A stretch of 64,000 bases of DNA. It comes from Candidatus Eiseniibacteriota bacterium (lineage in GTDB: Bacteria; Eisenbacteria; RBG-16-71-46). The notes beneath the pieces were generated by a model. That model was given only the letters and a program-made list of their open reading frames with translations, did no database searches and was not told the DNA's origin. Position numbers and translations under genes: made by a program. Below are positions 24,150-32,100 of the stretch, one piece after another; the stretch's first letter is position 1, and each line of letters starts with the position of its first letter. The stretch is from the NCBI GenBank assembly GCA_016178725.1, contig JACOSV010000028.1:1-64000 (forward strand), in the 5' to 3' direction.

Positions 24150-24839
24150 ATGAGCAGGCAGACGTACTTCACGCCCGGCTTCTACACGTTTCTGACGCAG
24201 CTCGCGCGCAACAACCGCCGCGAGTGGTTCAACGCCCACAAGGAATCCTACGAGTCCGACGTGCGCGATCCGATGCTGCGCTTCATCGCGGCGCTCGCGC
24301 CGCGGCTGCGCCGCGTCGCGCCGCGCGTCGTCGTCGATCCACGCCCGGTCGGCGGCTCGATGATGCGCATCTACCGCGACACGCGTTTCTCGCGCGACAA
24401 GAGCCCCTACAAGACCGCGGTCGCCGGGCACTTCCGCCACGAGCGCAAGGCAGGGGAATCGACGCCGGCGTTCTATCTGCACCTCGCGCCGGGGCGGTCG
24501 TTCGCCGGCGCCGGGATCTGGCGCGCCGAGACGCCGGCGCTCAAGCGGATCCGCGATGCGATCGCCGCCGACCCGAAGCGCTGGCGCCGCGTCACGTCGC
24601 GCACCGCGTTCGGCGCCGCGTGCGGGATGGTCGGCGAATCGCTGAAGCGCGTGCCCGCCGGCTACGATCCGGCGTCTCCGGTGGCCGAGGACTTCAAGCG
24701 CAAGGACTTCGCGATCAGCGCGCCGATCGCCGACCGGATCGTCACCGGGCCGGGGGTACTCGACACGGTGATCGCGGCGTACCGGTCGTTCGCCCCGTTC
24801 ACCGCGTTCCTCTGCGAGGCGATCGGCCTGCCGTTCTGA
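24150..24839 (+). CDS. DUF2461 domain protein
   Basis: 229 residues starting at the ATG at 24150 after GGAG; the frame upstream is antisense overlap. YFTPGFYTFLTQLARNNRREWFNAHKESYES, MMRIYRDTRFSRDKSPYKTAVAGHF, PAFYLHLAPGRSFAGAGIW and KRKDFAISAPI are the conserved blocks of DUF2461 (TIGR02453). The family is widespread and uncharacterised; its conserved R-D-x-R-F-S-x-D-K-x-P-Y-K motif suggests phosphate or nucleic-acid binding. It is cytosolic, monocistronic, divergent from the permease and convergent with apbE. Confidence 0.9.
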   Translation: MSRQTYFTPGFYTFLTQLARNNRREWFNAHKESYESDVRDPMLRFIAALAPRLRRVAPRVVVDPRPVGGSMMRIYRDTRFSRDKSPYKTAVAGHFRHERKAGESTPAFYLHLAPGRSFAGAGIWRAETPALKRIRDAIAADPKRWRRVTSRTAFGAACGMVGESLKRVPAGYDPASPVAEDFKRKDFAISAPIADRIVTGPGVLDTVIAAYRSFAPFTAFLCEAIGLPF

Positions 24840-24883
24840 CCGCCGGCGCGGGGGCGCGCAGGAGACGAATGCGCGCCGCGGCG

Positions 24884-25813
24884 TCAGGCGATGCGGAACT
24901 CGACGTTCTGCTCGCGCAGGAACGCTTCGGCGCTCGGGCCCATGAGGCACGCGAGCGTCGCGAGCGTTCCCGCCTCGAGGCACGTCGCGGCGAGCACCGT
25001 CACCGACCGCGGCGCGCCCTCGACCGGCCAACCGGTCGAGGGATCGAGGATGTGGCCGAGCCGGCGGCCCCCGTGGCGCACGAAGCGACGCGCGTCGCCG
25101 CTCGTGGCGAGCGCGCCGCGCGTGAGCTCGATCCTGTAGAGGGCCGCCGTTCCGGTGCGTTCGGGATCGTCCACGCCGACGATCCACGGGCGGCCGCCGC
25201 GGCGCGGGCCGCTCGCGATCAGATCGCCGCCGAAGTTGACGAGGAACGCCGAGCGGACGCGCGCCGCGGCCTCGCCGGCGGCCCGATCGACGGCGTACTC
25301 CTTGCCGATGCCGCCGAGATCGATCTCCATGCCCTCGGGCATCGTGAGCACCGGCGGCCGCCACGAGACGCGCCGCCATCCGACCCGCGCGAGCGCATGC
25401 CGCAGCGACGCGGCGTCGGGCACGCGATCGCCGCCGTCGAACGTCCACACCCGGCGCAGCGCGCCGGACGTGACGTCGAACCGGCCGTCCGATTCGGTCC
25501 AGCACCGGGCAGCATAGTCGAGCAGCCCCGCCGTTTCCGCGTCGACCTCGACCGGGCGGCCGCACGCGTGCTGAATGCGGTGGACGATGTTGTCGTCGCG
25601 GTAGCGGCTGAACTTCGCCTCGATCCGCAGCGCCTCGAGGCGGGCCGCGGAACAGGCGGCGAGCGCCTCGTCGCGATCGTCGCCGTCGACGAGCACCTCG
25701 CACGGGCTCGCCATCGCCGTGAAGCGGCCGATCCAGTAGTCGTCGACGCGCTCGAGCGCGGGCGCGTCCTCGTGCTCCGGCCGCGGCGGGCGCGCGGCGC
25801 GCGCCGGTGGCAT
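24884..25813 (-). CDS. apbE: FAD:protein FMN transferase (ApbE)
   Basis: 309 residues from the ATG at 25813, which shares a base with the DUF3570 stop (TGATG). MASPCEVLVDG, EAKFSRYRDDNIVHRIQ, RFDVTSGALRRVWTFD, EIDLGGIGKEYAVDRA, SAFLVNFGGDL and LGHILDPSTGWPV are the ApbE motifs, including the Mg/FAD site. The enzyme moves FMN from FAD onto a Thr or Ser of an extracytoplasmic protein. No strong signal peptide is visible, so the N-terminus could begin further upstream, or export may be atypical. It closes the TlpA-DUF4266-DUF3570-ApbE operon, in which DUF3570 is the likeliest partner. Confidence 0.9.
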   Translation of the reverse strand: MPPARAARPPRPEHEDAPALERVDDYWIGRFTAMASPCEVLVDGDDRDEALAACSAARLEALRIEAKFSRYRDDNIVHRIQHACGRPVEVDAETAGLLDYAARCWTESDGRFDVTSGALRRVWTFDGGDRVPDAASLRHALARVGWRRVSWRPPVLTMPEGMEIDLGGIGKEYAVDRAAGEAAARVRSAFLVNFGGDLIASGPRRGGRPWIVGVDDPERTGTAALYRIELTRGALATSGDARRFVRHGGRRLGHILDPSTGWPVEGAPRSVTVLAATCLEAGTLATLACLMGPSAEAFLREQNVEFRIA

Positions 25814-27072
25814 CAGAACCCGACCGAGTAGCCCGCGACCAGCGTGCCGATTTCGAGCGGCGGGAAGAGGTCCACCGGGGGACCGCTCTGGATCCCGCCG
25901 GCCGTGCCGACCCTTCCCCACTGATGGATCCACTCGGCACGCAGCGTGAAGCGGCCGGGCTGACTCGGGACGCGGAAGCCGACGGTCGCCCCGAGCGTCA
26001 CGCTGCGCAGCGGTCCGAGGCGCTGGTCGCTCGAGGCATAGGGTGGCAGGGGCTGATCGTCGCGGAGGCCGAACGTGAAAAGGTCGGCCGCCGACTGCGT
26101 GTAGAAGCGGACGTGGGGCTGGAGGAACGTCTCGGCCGGCAGCTCGATCCGGTAACGCGCGTCGGCCGTGTGTGAGCGCAGGCCCCAGTCGTCCCAATAG
26201 TAGCGGTACGTCAGGTAGAGGATGTCCTTCTCGAGGTGATAGACCGAGCTCCCGAGCAGGCTGCGCCGCACGCGCGTCGCCGGCCGCTTCTCGGTGACCG
26301 TGGCCACGGGGATACCCTCCTCGGAGGTGACGATGGTGACGATCTTGTAGGGCTCGGTCAGGTAGCCGCGCTCACGCGTGCGCGACGCGTCGAGCGACAC
26401 CATCCAGCGGCGTGTGAGGATGCGCGAGATGCCGACGGTCGCCGTCTCGACGCGCTTGGGCTGCACGTCGTACCGGACGACGCCGCGATCGATCGTGAGC
26501 CCCTCGGGCGTCCCGCCCACCGGGAACACGCCGTCGTCGTCGTAGCCCCCTCCCGCGCTCACGGTGACGAGGCGCTGGAAGAGATCGGCCGAGAGCCGGG
26601 CGGTGCCGCCGAGCGATCGGTAGTCCTTCTCGCGCGAAACGTGGGCGCCGGCCTCCGCACGGAGCAACCGCCCGAGCGGCGTCTGCAGCCCGAGGTCGAA
26701 CACGCCGCGCGCGTCCTTGAAGTGGGCGGTCGGGATCTCCGTGCCGGAGGTCGACGTCGAGCCCGACGCCGACGTCACGGTCTGCACCTGATTCGAGGCG
26801 CGCGCGCCGGTCGGCGTGGCGCCCGTCATCACGTCGAGGCCGAGCTCGGCCGAGAGGATCTGCCCGCCGCCGAACAGGTGCGTGAACCGCGCCGCCGGCT
26901 CGAGCACGTTGGTGCGCTTGTTCTCGCCGTAGAGGAGCGTCGAGGCCTCGAGCGTGTTCGCGGTGCTGTCCGGCGCCTGCGCGTGCGCCGCGCTCGAGGC
27001 GAGCAGCAGGCACGCCGCCGCGCCCAGCCGCGTCCGCAGCCGCGACCCGCGCGGCGCGGCCTCTAATTGCAC
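25813..27072 (-). CDS. DUF3570 outer-membrane beta-barrel-like protein
   Basis: 419 residues from a GTG at 27072, which has GGGGGGAGG six bases before it and overlaps the DUF4266 end by ten bases. A signal peptide (AAACLLLASSAAHA) is followed by alternating-hydrophobic strands with aromatic girdles (FTLRAEWIHQWGRV, ILYLTYRYYWDDWG, ATVGFRVP), ending in F, as expected of an outer-membrane barrel. Near residues 80-88 lies D-V-M-T-G-A-T-P-T, which resembles the D..TGAT.T motif flavinylated by ApbE in Rnf/Nqr subunits. The family is repeatedly found beside ApbE and DUF4266. That this Thr carries FMN is inference. Confidence 0.83.
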   Translation of the reverse strand: MQLEAAPRGSRLRTRLGAAACLLLASSAAHAQAPDSTANTLEASTLLYGENKRTNVLEPAARFTHLFGGGQILSAELGLDVMTGATPTGARASNQVQTVTSASGSTSTSGTEIPTAHFKDARGVFDLGLQTPLGRLLRAEAGAHVSREKDYRSLGGTARLSADLFQRLVTVSAGGGYDDDGVFPVGGTPEGLTIDRGVVRYDVQPKRVETATVGISRILTRRWMVSLDASRTRERGYLTEPYKIVTIVTSEEGIPVATVTEKRPATRVRRSLLGSSVYHLEKDILYLTYRYYWDDWGLRSHTADARYRIELPAETFLQPHVRFYTQSAADLFTFGLRDDQPLPPYASSDQRLGPLRSVTLGATVGFRVPSQPGRFTLRAEWIHQWGRVGTAGGIQSGPPVDLFPPLEIGTLVAGYSVGF

Positions 27073-27296
27073 CCGCAGCCTCCCCCCGCGATCCCCGAGC
27101 CGCCGGTCGAGCCTTCCTTGCTGAAGTAGACGTGGTCGTCGATCGCGCGTTCCATCGGGATCGGGATGAAGCTCATCTGCTTCTGCGCCATGAGGTCGCG
27201 ATCCCACGGCTTGATCGTTGCCGCGCAGCCGCCGGTGAGCGCTGCAAGCGCCGCGAGCAGGACCGCGGCCCGGATACCCCGCACGAACGCCCTCAT
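27063..27296 (-). CDS. DUF4266 small lipoprotein
   Basis: 77 residues. The lipobox LTGGC gives a lipidated Cys at residue 24, after a short hydrophobic signal. VKPWDRDLMAQKQM-like text (here IKPWDRDLMAQKQMSF), DDHVYFSKEGSTGGSGIAGGGCGCN is the DUF4266 signature, with a Gly-rich tail ending in a C-x-C pair. It is too short to be catalytic; it may be a scaffold or an electron or thiol relay beside the barrel. Its ATG overlaps the stop of the TlpA-like gene (ATGA), and DUF3570 begins within its last codons. All three are therefore translationally coupled. Confidence 0.87.
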   Translation of the reverse strand: MRAFVRGIRAAVLLAALAALTGGCAATIKPWDRDLMAQKQMSFIPIPMERAIDDHVYFSKEGSTGGSGIAGGGCGCN

Positions 27297-27820
27297 CGCG
27301 CGCACGCTCCGGCGATCAGGCTCTCGGCGGCCGCGGCCTTGCGCGGATCGAAGCCGGCGTGCGTCGAGACGATGACGCCGGAGCGGTCGATGAGGAAGCT
27401 GGTCGGCATCACGCTCACCTTGTACGCGTCCGCGGCCTCGCCCGCGGGGTCGAAGGCGATCTCGAACGGCGCCTCGAAGCGATCGAGAAACGCCGTCGCG
27501 GCGGCGGGTTCCTTGTCGAGGTTGATCGCGACGACCGTGAACCCGCGCGGGCCGTAGCGCTCGCTCATCGCCTTCATCCAGGGAAACGACTTGCGGCACG
27601 GTTGGCACCACGACGCCCAGAAGTCCACCAGCACGACTCTGCCGCGCAGCGAATCGAGCGACGCGGTGCCGTGGCGGGACGGCAGCGAGAAGCTCGGCGC
27701 GGGCCGGGGCTTTGGGTCGGCGGCACGCGCCGGCGCCGCGGTGGAGGCGAGGCCGGCGGCCACGACGATGATGGAGACGAGCCAGCGAAGCATCGGCGGC
27801 GCGAAGGACGTGCGTCTCAT
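27293..27820 (-). CDS. TlpA-like periplasmic thiol-disulfide protein
   Basis: 175 residues (start at 27820; an ATG at 27793 is also possible). A signal or anchor segment (WLVSIIVVAAGLASTAAPARA) is followed by a thioredoxin fold: APSFSLPSRHG, VVLVDFWASWCQPCRKSFPWM with active CxxC at 72-75, FTVVAINLDKE and the cis-Pro strand VMPTSFLIDRSG. It reduces disulfides or haem-type thiols in the periplasm. It heads the operon with DUF4266, DUF3570 and ApbE and may keep the C-x-C of DUF4266 reduced, which is inference. Confidence 0.9.
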   Translation of the reverse strand: MRRTSFAPPMLRWLVSIIVVAAGLASTAAPARAADPKPRPAPSFSLPSRHGTASLDSLRGRVVLVDFWASWCQPCRKSFPWMKAMSERYGPRGFTVVAINLDKEPAAATAFLDRFEAPFEIAFDPAGEAADAYKVSVMPTSFLIDRSGVIVSTHAGFDPRKAAAAESLIAGACAR

Positions 27821-28029
27821 GCGGGCTGGGATCCCCCCGGGCATGTGGAAGGGCACGGATCTCTGCGCCCGATCAACGCTCATTAGATACCGGCGACCCG
27901 TCCGAGGGTTCCCACGAGTCGACGCGAGATGCAAGGCTCTTGTCAGGGCGTGGGCCGTCCCGGGGGAATCGCACGCCGTTCGGCGGGCGCCCCAACCATC
28001 GCCGTGGCATTCCGATGGCTCGCGGCGTG

Positions 28030-28035
28030 TAGAAT
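28030..28035 (+). promoter_or_regulatory. possible -10 element
   Basis: TAGAAT, one of the few AT-rich hexamers in the 272-base divergent gap, lies about 58 bases before the start of the large secreted protein. No good -35 hexamer sits 16-18 bases upstream, so this is only a weak sigma-70 promoter candidate. Confidence 0.3.
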
Positions 28036-28092
28036 ACGCTTCAGCTGCGCGTGATCGCTCCCCACGTCTCCATCCCGCGAGGGAGATTCGCC

Positions 28093-30348
28093 ATGGAATG
28101 GCTCGCCGTGATTCCACGTCCACGACGCGCGTTGCGCGCCGGCCTTGCGCTCATCCCCATCCTGCTCGCTGCGGCGACCGTGCACGCGGAGGACGCGGAC
28201 TGGCCGCGCCGGTTCGACTCGGCGAGCGGCACGTTCATCATCTACCAGCCGCAGCCCGAGGCGCTGAATGGCGACGTGCTCTCGGAGCGCGCGGCGTTCT
28301 CGCTGCAGCGGCCCGGCGACGCCGAGCCGACGTTCGGCGTCCTGTGGTTCAACGAGACGATCCAGATCGACCGCGACAGCAGCAGGGTCGAAGCGCGCGA
28401 CCTCGACGTCACGCGCGTGCGGCTGCCGGGGATCACGCCGGCCGAGGCGTCGCGCTACGAGAAGCGGGTCGAAGCCGAGGCCGTGGGCTGGGATCTCTCG
28501 GGGTCGCTCGAGGAGCTGCGCGCCGGCCTGGCCTCGGCCGATCGCGAACGGGCGAGCGTCGCCGATCTCGAGACGGCGCCGCCGCGCATCCTGTTCTCCA
28601 CGGAGCGCGCGATTCTGCTCGCGTACGACGGCGCCCCGGCGTTCGAGCCGATCGCGGGCTCGCGCCTCGAGCGTGTCGCGAACACGCCCTACGCCGTCGT
28701 CCACGATCCGGCCGGCCGCGCGTATTACCTGAACGGTGCCAACCTCTGGTACACGGCGCGCGATCCGCTCGGACCCTGGGGGCCGACGGCGCGCGTGCCC
28801 GCCGACGTCCGCGCCGCGGTCCCGCCCGATACCGCCGCGGCCGATCGCGTCGATGGCCCGCCGCCGCGCGTGATCACCGCGACCGAGCCGGCCGAGCTGA
28901 TCGCGACCGACGGCCCTCCTGCCTACGCGCCGCTCGTCGCGGGCGACCTGCTCTACGTCACCAACACCGAGAGCGACGTGGTGCGCGAGGTGGGCACGCA
29001 GGCCCTCTACGTATTGCTCGCCGGCCGCTGGTATCGCGCGACGTCCACCGATGGTCCGTGGACGTTCGTGCGCGGCGACCGCCTGCCGCCGAGCTTCGCG
29101 CGGATCCCGCCCGGATCGGCGAAGGCGCACCTGCTCGCGAGTGTCGCCGGCACCGACGCGGCCGACGACGCGGTCGCCGACGCCGAGGTGCCGCAGACGG
29201 GCGCGATCCGTCGCAACGAGGCGGGCTTCCGCGTCGTCTACGACGGCCCGCCGCGCTTCGAGCCGATCGAGGGCACGCGCATGGAATACGCCGTCAACAC
29301 CGACGCCGACGTCGTGCTCGCCGACGGCCGCTACTACGCGTGCGATCAGGGCGTGTGGTACATCGCCGACGACCCCGAAGGCCCCTGGCGCGTGAGCGAG
29401 ACCCGTCCGACCGACGTGGATGAGATCCCGCCCACCTGCCCCGTCTACGACGTCCGCTACGTCTACATCTATGACTGGACGCCCGAGGTCGTGTACGTCG
29501 GCTACCTGCCGGGATACATCGGCTGCTACCCCTACTACGGCACCGTCGTCTACGGCACCGGCTGTCACTATCACGCGTGGCGCGGACGCAATTTCTATCC
29601 GCGGCCGTGCACGTGGGGCTACGCGCCGCACTACAACCCGTGGGCGAGCGGCTGGAGCTTCGGCGCCAGTTACCAGACCGGATTCCTGCACGTCGGTTTC
29701 CGCTGGCACAGCGATCCCGCGCGCCCCTCACACGACCCGCCGCGCTGGTTCGGTCCGGGCGGATATCGCCGCCCCGCGCTCACCGCCGATCTCGCGATGC
29801 TGCGCAACCGGCGGCCGTCGCCCGCTCCGCTCCGGCCGGCCGATCGCGCGCCGATCAACCTGTATCGGCGCGCGGCGAATCTGGCGCGCGTCGATCGCAC
29901 GGCAACGCCGATGCCGGCGCGGCCGATCGCGCAGACCACGACGGGTCCCGCGGCGGTGCCCAACAACGTATTCGCGGGCCGCGACGGCAACGTCTACCGG
30001 CGCGACGACGCCGGCTGGCGGATCCACCAGGGTCGCTCGTGGCTCCCGGCCCCCGCGGCGTCCCGGCCGTCCCCCACGCCGCCCACGTCGTCGGGCGGCA
30101 CGGGCCGCGGCTGGCCCGCGAGCCGGATGCCGGCACGCGAAGCGCCCCCCGGCGACGGCATGGCCGGTGTGCGCCCGCGCATGCCATCGCCGCCGCATCC
30201 GGCGCCCGTGATCGGCTCCGCTCCCGGCAATCTCGAGCGCGAGTTCCGCGGTCGCAATCGCGCCCGCGGCGGCCCGCCCCCGCCGAGCGAGCCGAAGCCG
30301 CCGAAGGAGCCGAAGACCGAGAAGGAGCATCCGGGCCGGAACCATTGA
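28093..30348 (+). CDS. large secreted repeat protein (carbohydrate-binding family V/XII-like)
   Basis: 751 residues from the ATG at 28093, after GAGGGAG. A signal peptide (LALIPILLAAATVHA) is followed by at least three copies of a repeat of the form Y-D-G-P-P-x-F-x-P-I-x-G-T, Y-V-x-N-T, Y-Y and GPW, at about 170-235, 275-345 and 375-440. The stretch from about 450 to 560 is extremely rich in Tyr, Trp, Gly and Cys; the rest is a Pro/Arg-rich disordered tail. Databases often label such proteins carbohydrate-binding V/XII or autotransporter-like, with no proven function. It is probably a surface or cell-wall protein. Confidence 0.75.
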   Translation: MEWLAVIPRPRRALRAGLALIPILLAAATVHAEDADWPRRFDSASGTFIIYQPQPEALNGDVLSERAAFSLQRPGDAEPTFGVLWFNETIQIDRDSSRVEARDLDVTRVRLPGITPAEASRYEKRVEAEAVGWDLSGSLEELRAGLASADRERASVADLETAPPRILFSTERAILLAYDGAPAFEPIAGSRLERVANTPYAVVHDPAGRAYYLNGANLWYTARDPLGPWGPTARVPADVRAAVPPDTAAADRVDGPPPRVITATEPAELIATDGPPAYAPLVAGDLLYVTNTESDVVREVGTQALYVLLAGRWYRATSTDGPWTFVRGDRLPPSFARIPPGSAKAHLLASVAGTDAADDAVADAEVPQTGAIRRNEAGFRVVYDGPPRFEPIEGTRMEYAVNTDADVVLADGRYYACDQGVWYIADDPEGPWRVSETRPTDVDEIPPTCPVYDVRYVYIYDWTPEVVYVGYLPGYIGCYPYYGTVVYGTGCHYHAWRGRNFYPRPCTWGYAPHYNPWASGWSFGASYQTGFLHVGFRWHSDPARPSHDPPRWFGPGGYRRPALTADLAMLRNRRPSPAPLRPADRAPINLYRRAANLARVDRTATPMPARPIAQTTTGPAAVPNNVFAGRDGNVYRRDDAGWRIHQGRSWLPAPAASRPSPTPPTSSGGTGRGWPASRMPAREAPPGDGMAGVRPRMPSPPHPAPVIGSAPGNLEREFRGRNRARGGPPPPSEPKPPKEPKTEKEHPGRNH

Positions 30349-30421
30349 CCTCGCGGCGCACGCGGTCGAACGACAGGCACGGTGTGATCGTAGTGCGCGC
30401 GACCGGCCCAGAGCCGGCCCG

Positions 30422-30655
30422 TCAGCGCGTGATCGCGAACACGAGGTCCTGAACCGTGCTCCCGTCTTCCTGCCGGCGCGGCTGCCGCCGCAGGGGCCGG
30501 GCGCCGATCTTCTCCAGCGCGCGCTGCGCGCGCAGGTTGCCCGCACCGACCACGAACACGACCCGTTCGACGAAGCGCAGCGCGTGCGCCAGCATCAGCC
30601 GCTTCATCTCGCCGTTGTGCGCGCCGCCCCATGGACGCCCGCGCGCTTCCGGCAC
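30422..30655 (-). pseudogene. GNAT acetyltransferase, C-terminal half
   Basis: About 70 residues beginning inside the fold. WGGAHNGEMKRLMLAHALRFVERVVFVVG, NLRAQRALEKIGARPL and DLVFAIT are the second half of a GNAT acetyltransferase (acetyl-CoA loop and the final strands) of a family about 170 residues long. The N-terminal half is missing on this strand: homology starts at the Trp codon 30631-30629, exactly where homology to the other half begins on the opposite strand. The reading frame has no start with a ribosome site. It is a broken gene. Confidence 0.75.
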
Positions 30656-30718
30656 TACTTCGACGGCGCGATCGCTTCAGGCGGCGCGTTCGCGGTGATC
30701 GAGCGCGCGACCGGTCGT
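30626..30718 (+). pseudogene. GNAT acetyltransferase, inverted N-terminal fragment
   Basis: In the frame that runs into the next methyltransferase, this stretch reads PWTPARFRHYFDGAIASGGAFAVIERATGR. That resembles the segment of the same GNAT family that normally precedes IGSSRF and the WGG.YN.EMKRL block. It lies head-to-head with the minus-strand C-terminal half, the two meeting at CCATGG (30629-30634). After ATGR the similarity ends. This indicates a local inversion through the gene. Identification rests on a short match, so certainty is moderate. Confidence 0.5.
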
Positions 30719-30757
30719 TCCTGGTCAAGCATCGCGCCGCTACCCTACACTCTCCGC

Positions 30758-31585
30758 GTGACGGATCTGAATCCGCAGCGCGAGCAGATGTCGGACGCCT
30801 CGATGATCCGCACGCTCGACGCGCAGGCGCGGGCCATCTGGCCGCAGGAATCCGAGCTGGTCCGCCGCTACGGCTTCTCCCCCGACATCCGCATCCTCGA
30901 CGCCGGCTGCGGCACCGGCGAATGCAGCGCGCGCCTCGCCGAGATGTTCCCGCGCGCCGAGATCATGGCGGTCGACATTCTCGACCATCATCTCGCGCTC
31001 GCGCGCGAGCGCCACGGGCGGTTCGCGCCGCGGCTCCGCTTCGAGCACCAGAGCATCTTCGAGCTGCCCGCGGCCGACGCCAGCTACGATCTCACGGTGT
31101 GCCGGCACGTGATCCACTCGGTGCCGCACGCCGAGCGCGTCCTGCGCGAGCTGGCGCGGGTGACCCGGCCGGGCGGACGACTGCACCTGATCCCCGAGGA
31201 CTACGGGATGCTGCACTTCCCGACCGGCGGGGCGCACGACGTGCGCGCGTTCTGGCACGAGGCGACGACCGGCTTCGGCGAGGCCACGTCCACCGACCTG
31301 TTCGTCGGCCGAAACAGCTACGGACACCTCGCCGACCTCGGCCTCGAGGACATCACGGTGGACTACGTGATCGTGGATTCGCTGCGCGTGCCGCGCGAGA
31401 CCTTCGCCGCGATCCTCGAGGCGTGGCGCGACGGCTACGTCGAATCGATCGCCGAGCGCAGCCGGTTCAGCGGCGCCGAGGTCACCGGAACGTTCGACCA
31501 GATGATCGCCTCGATCCGGGATCCGCGGCGCTACTCGGTGTGGATGGTGCCGGTCGTGGCCGCCAGGATCCCCGCGCGGCGCTGA
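30758..31585 (+). CDS. class I SAM-dependent methyltransferase
   Basis: 275 residues from the GTG at 30758, which gives the N-terminus TDLNPQREQMSDASMIRTLDAQARAIWPQE seen in relatives; an ATG at 30788 is the alternative. Motif I is ILDAGCGTGECSARLAEMF, followed by EIMAVDILDHH, FEHQSIFELPAADASYDLTVCRHVIHSVPHAERVL and VTRPGGRLHLIPEDYG. This is a small-molecule methyltransferase of the Methyltransf_25/31 type; the substrate is unknown. There is no Shine-Dalgarno, so translation may be leaderless or weak. The region just upstream is the scrambled GNAT. Confidence 0.88.
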   Translation: MTDLNPQREQMSDASMIRTLDAQARAIWPQESELVRRYGFSPDIRILDAGCGTGECSARLAEMFPRAEIMAVDILDHHLALARERHGRFAPRLRFEHQSIFELPAADASYDLTVCRHVIHSVPHAERVLRELARVTRPGGRLHLIPEDYGMLHFPTGGAHDVRAFWHEATTGFGEATSTDLFVGRNSYGHLADLGLEDITVDYVIVDSLRVPRETFAAILEAWRDGYVESIAERSRFSGAEVTGTFDQMIASIRDPRRYSVWMVPVVAARIPARR

Positions 31586-31594
31586 CGCCGCGCT

Positions 31595-32086
31595 TCAGCG
31601 CAGGCGTTGCAGCCAGCCGAGCTGGCCGGACGCCGCGATCGCGATCCACCAAAGGACCAGCGTCACGAGGCCCCATCCGGCGGCGCGGATCAACGTGACG
31701 ATCGAGCGCACGGCGGGCGGAACGCTCGCGCCCACGGCGGCGCCGGCGATCGCCCAGCGCAGCGCGAGCCCGCCGAGTGCGGCGCCCGGCAGATGAAGGC
31801 CGAGCCCCGCCAGTCCGCCGGCGATCGCGCCGAGCCCGGTCCCGAGCAGCGCGAAGTTGAGCACCCAGCGGCCGAATCGCGGCCCGCTCATCGCCGCGAT
31901 CGCGCCCCCTCCGCCCCCGCCGCTCGGGCGGACGCCGCCGCCGCCGAACGGGGCCGACGCCGGCGCGGGCGCGAAGCCGCCGAAGTCGGGCACGGACGAC
32001 GGCGCGGTGGGATTGGGCGTCACGGACTGCGGCGAGACCTGGGGGCCGTGCGGTCCCCACGGCGAAGACGACGGATAATCGCTCAT
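31595..32086 (-). CDS. hypothetical membrane protein with low-complexity N-terminus
   Basis: 163 residues. Residues 1-62 are a Pro/Gly/Ser-rich disordered stretch (ending in a run of glycines), followed by three to four membrane helices: WVLNFALLGTGLGAIAGGLAGLGL, GLALRWAIAGAAVGA and AGWGLVTLVLWWIAIAASG. No family is recognised. It sits 14 bases after the amino-acid permease on the same strand side and converges with the methyltransferase. The Gly-rich coding track is a simple sequence and may vary in length. Confidence 0.6.
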   Translation of the reverse strand: MSDYPSSSPWGPHGPQVSPQSVTPNPTAPSSVPDFGGFAPAPASAPFGGGGVRPSGGGGGGAIAAMSGPRFGRWVLNFALLGTGLGAIAGGLAGLGLHLPGAALGGLALRWAIAGAAVGASVPPAVRSIVTLIRAAGWGLVTLVLWWIAIAASGQLGWLQRLR

Positions 32087-32100
32087 CGGCGTCTAGCGTA

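Noticed and set aside
21980-25831. A plus-strand frame of about 1,280 codons
   Set aside because: Antisense to the permease and apbE and crossing the DUF2461 gene out of frame. Composition is that of a shadow frame.
30584-30757. Extended N-terminus for the methyltransferase at 30758
   Set aside because: The extra residues match a GNAT fragment and, before that, the antisense of the GNAT C-terminal half.
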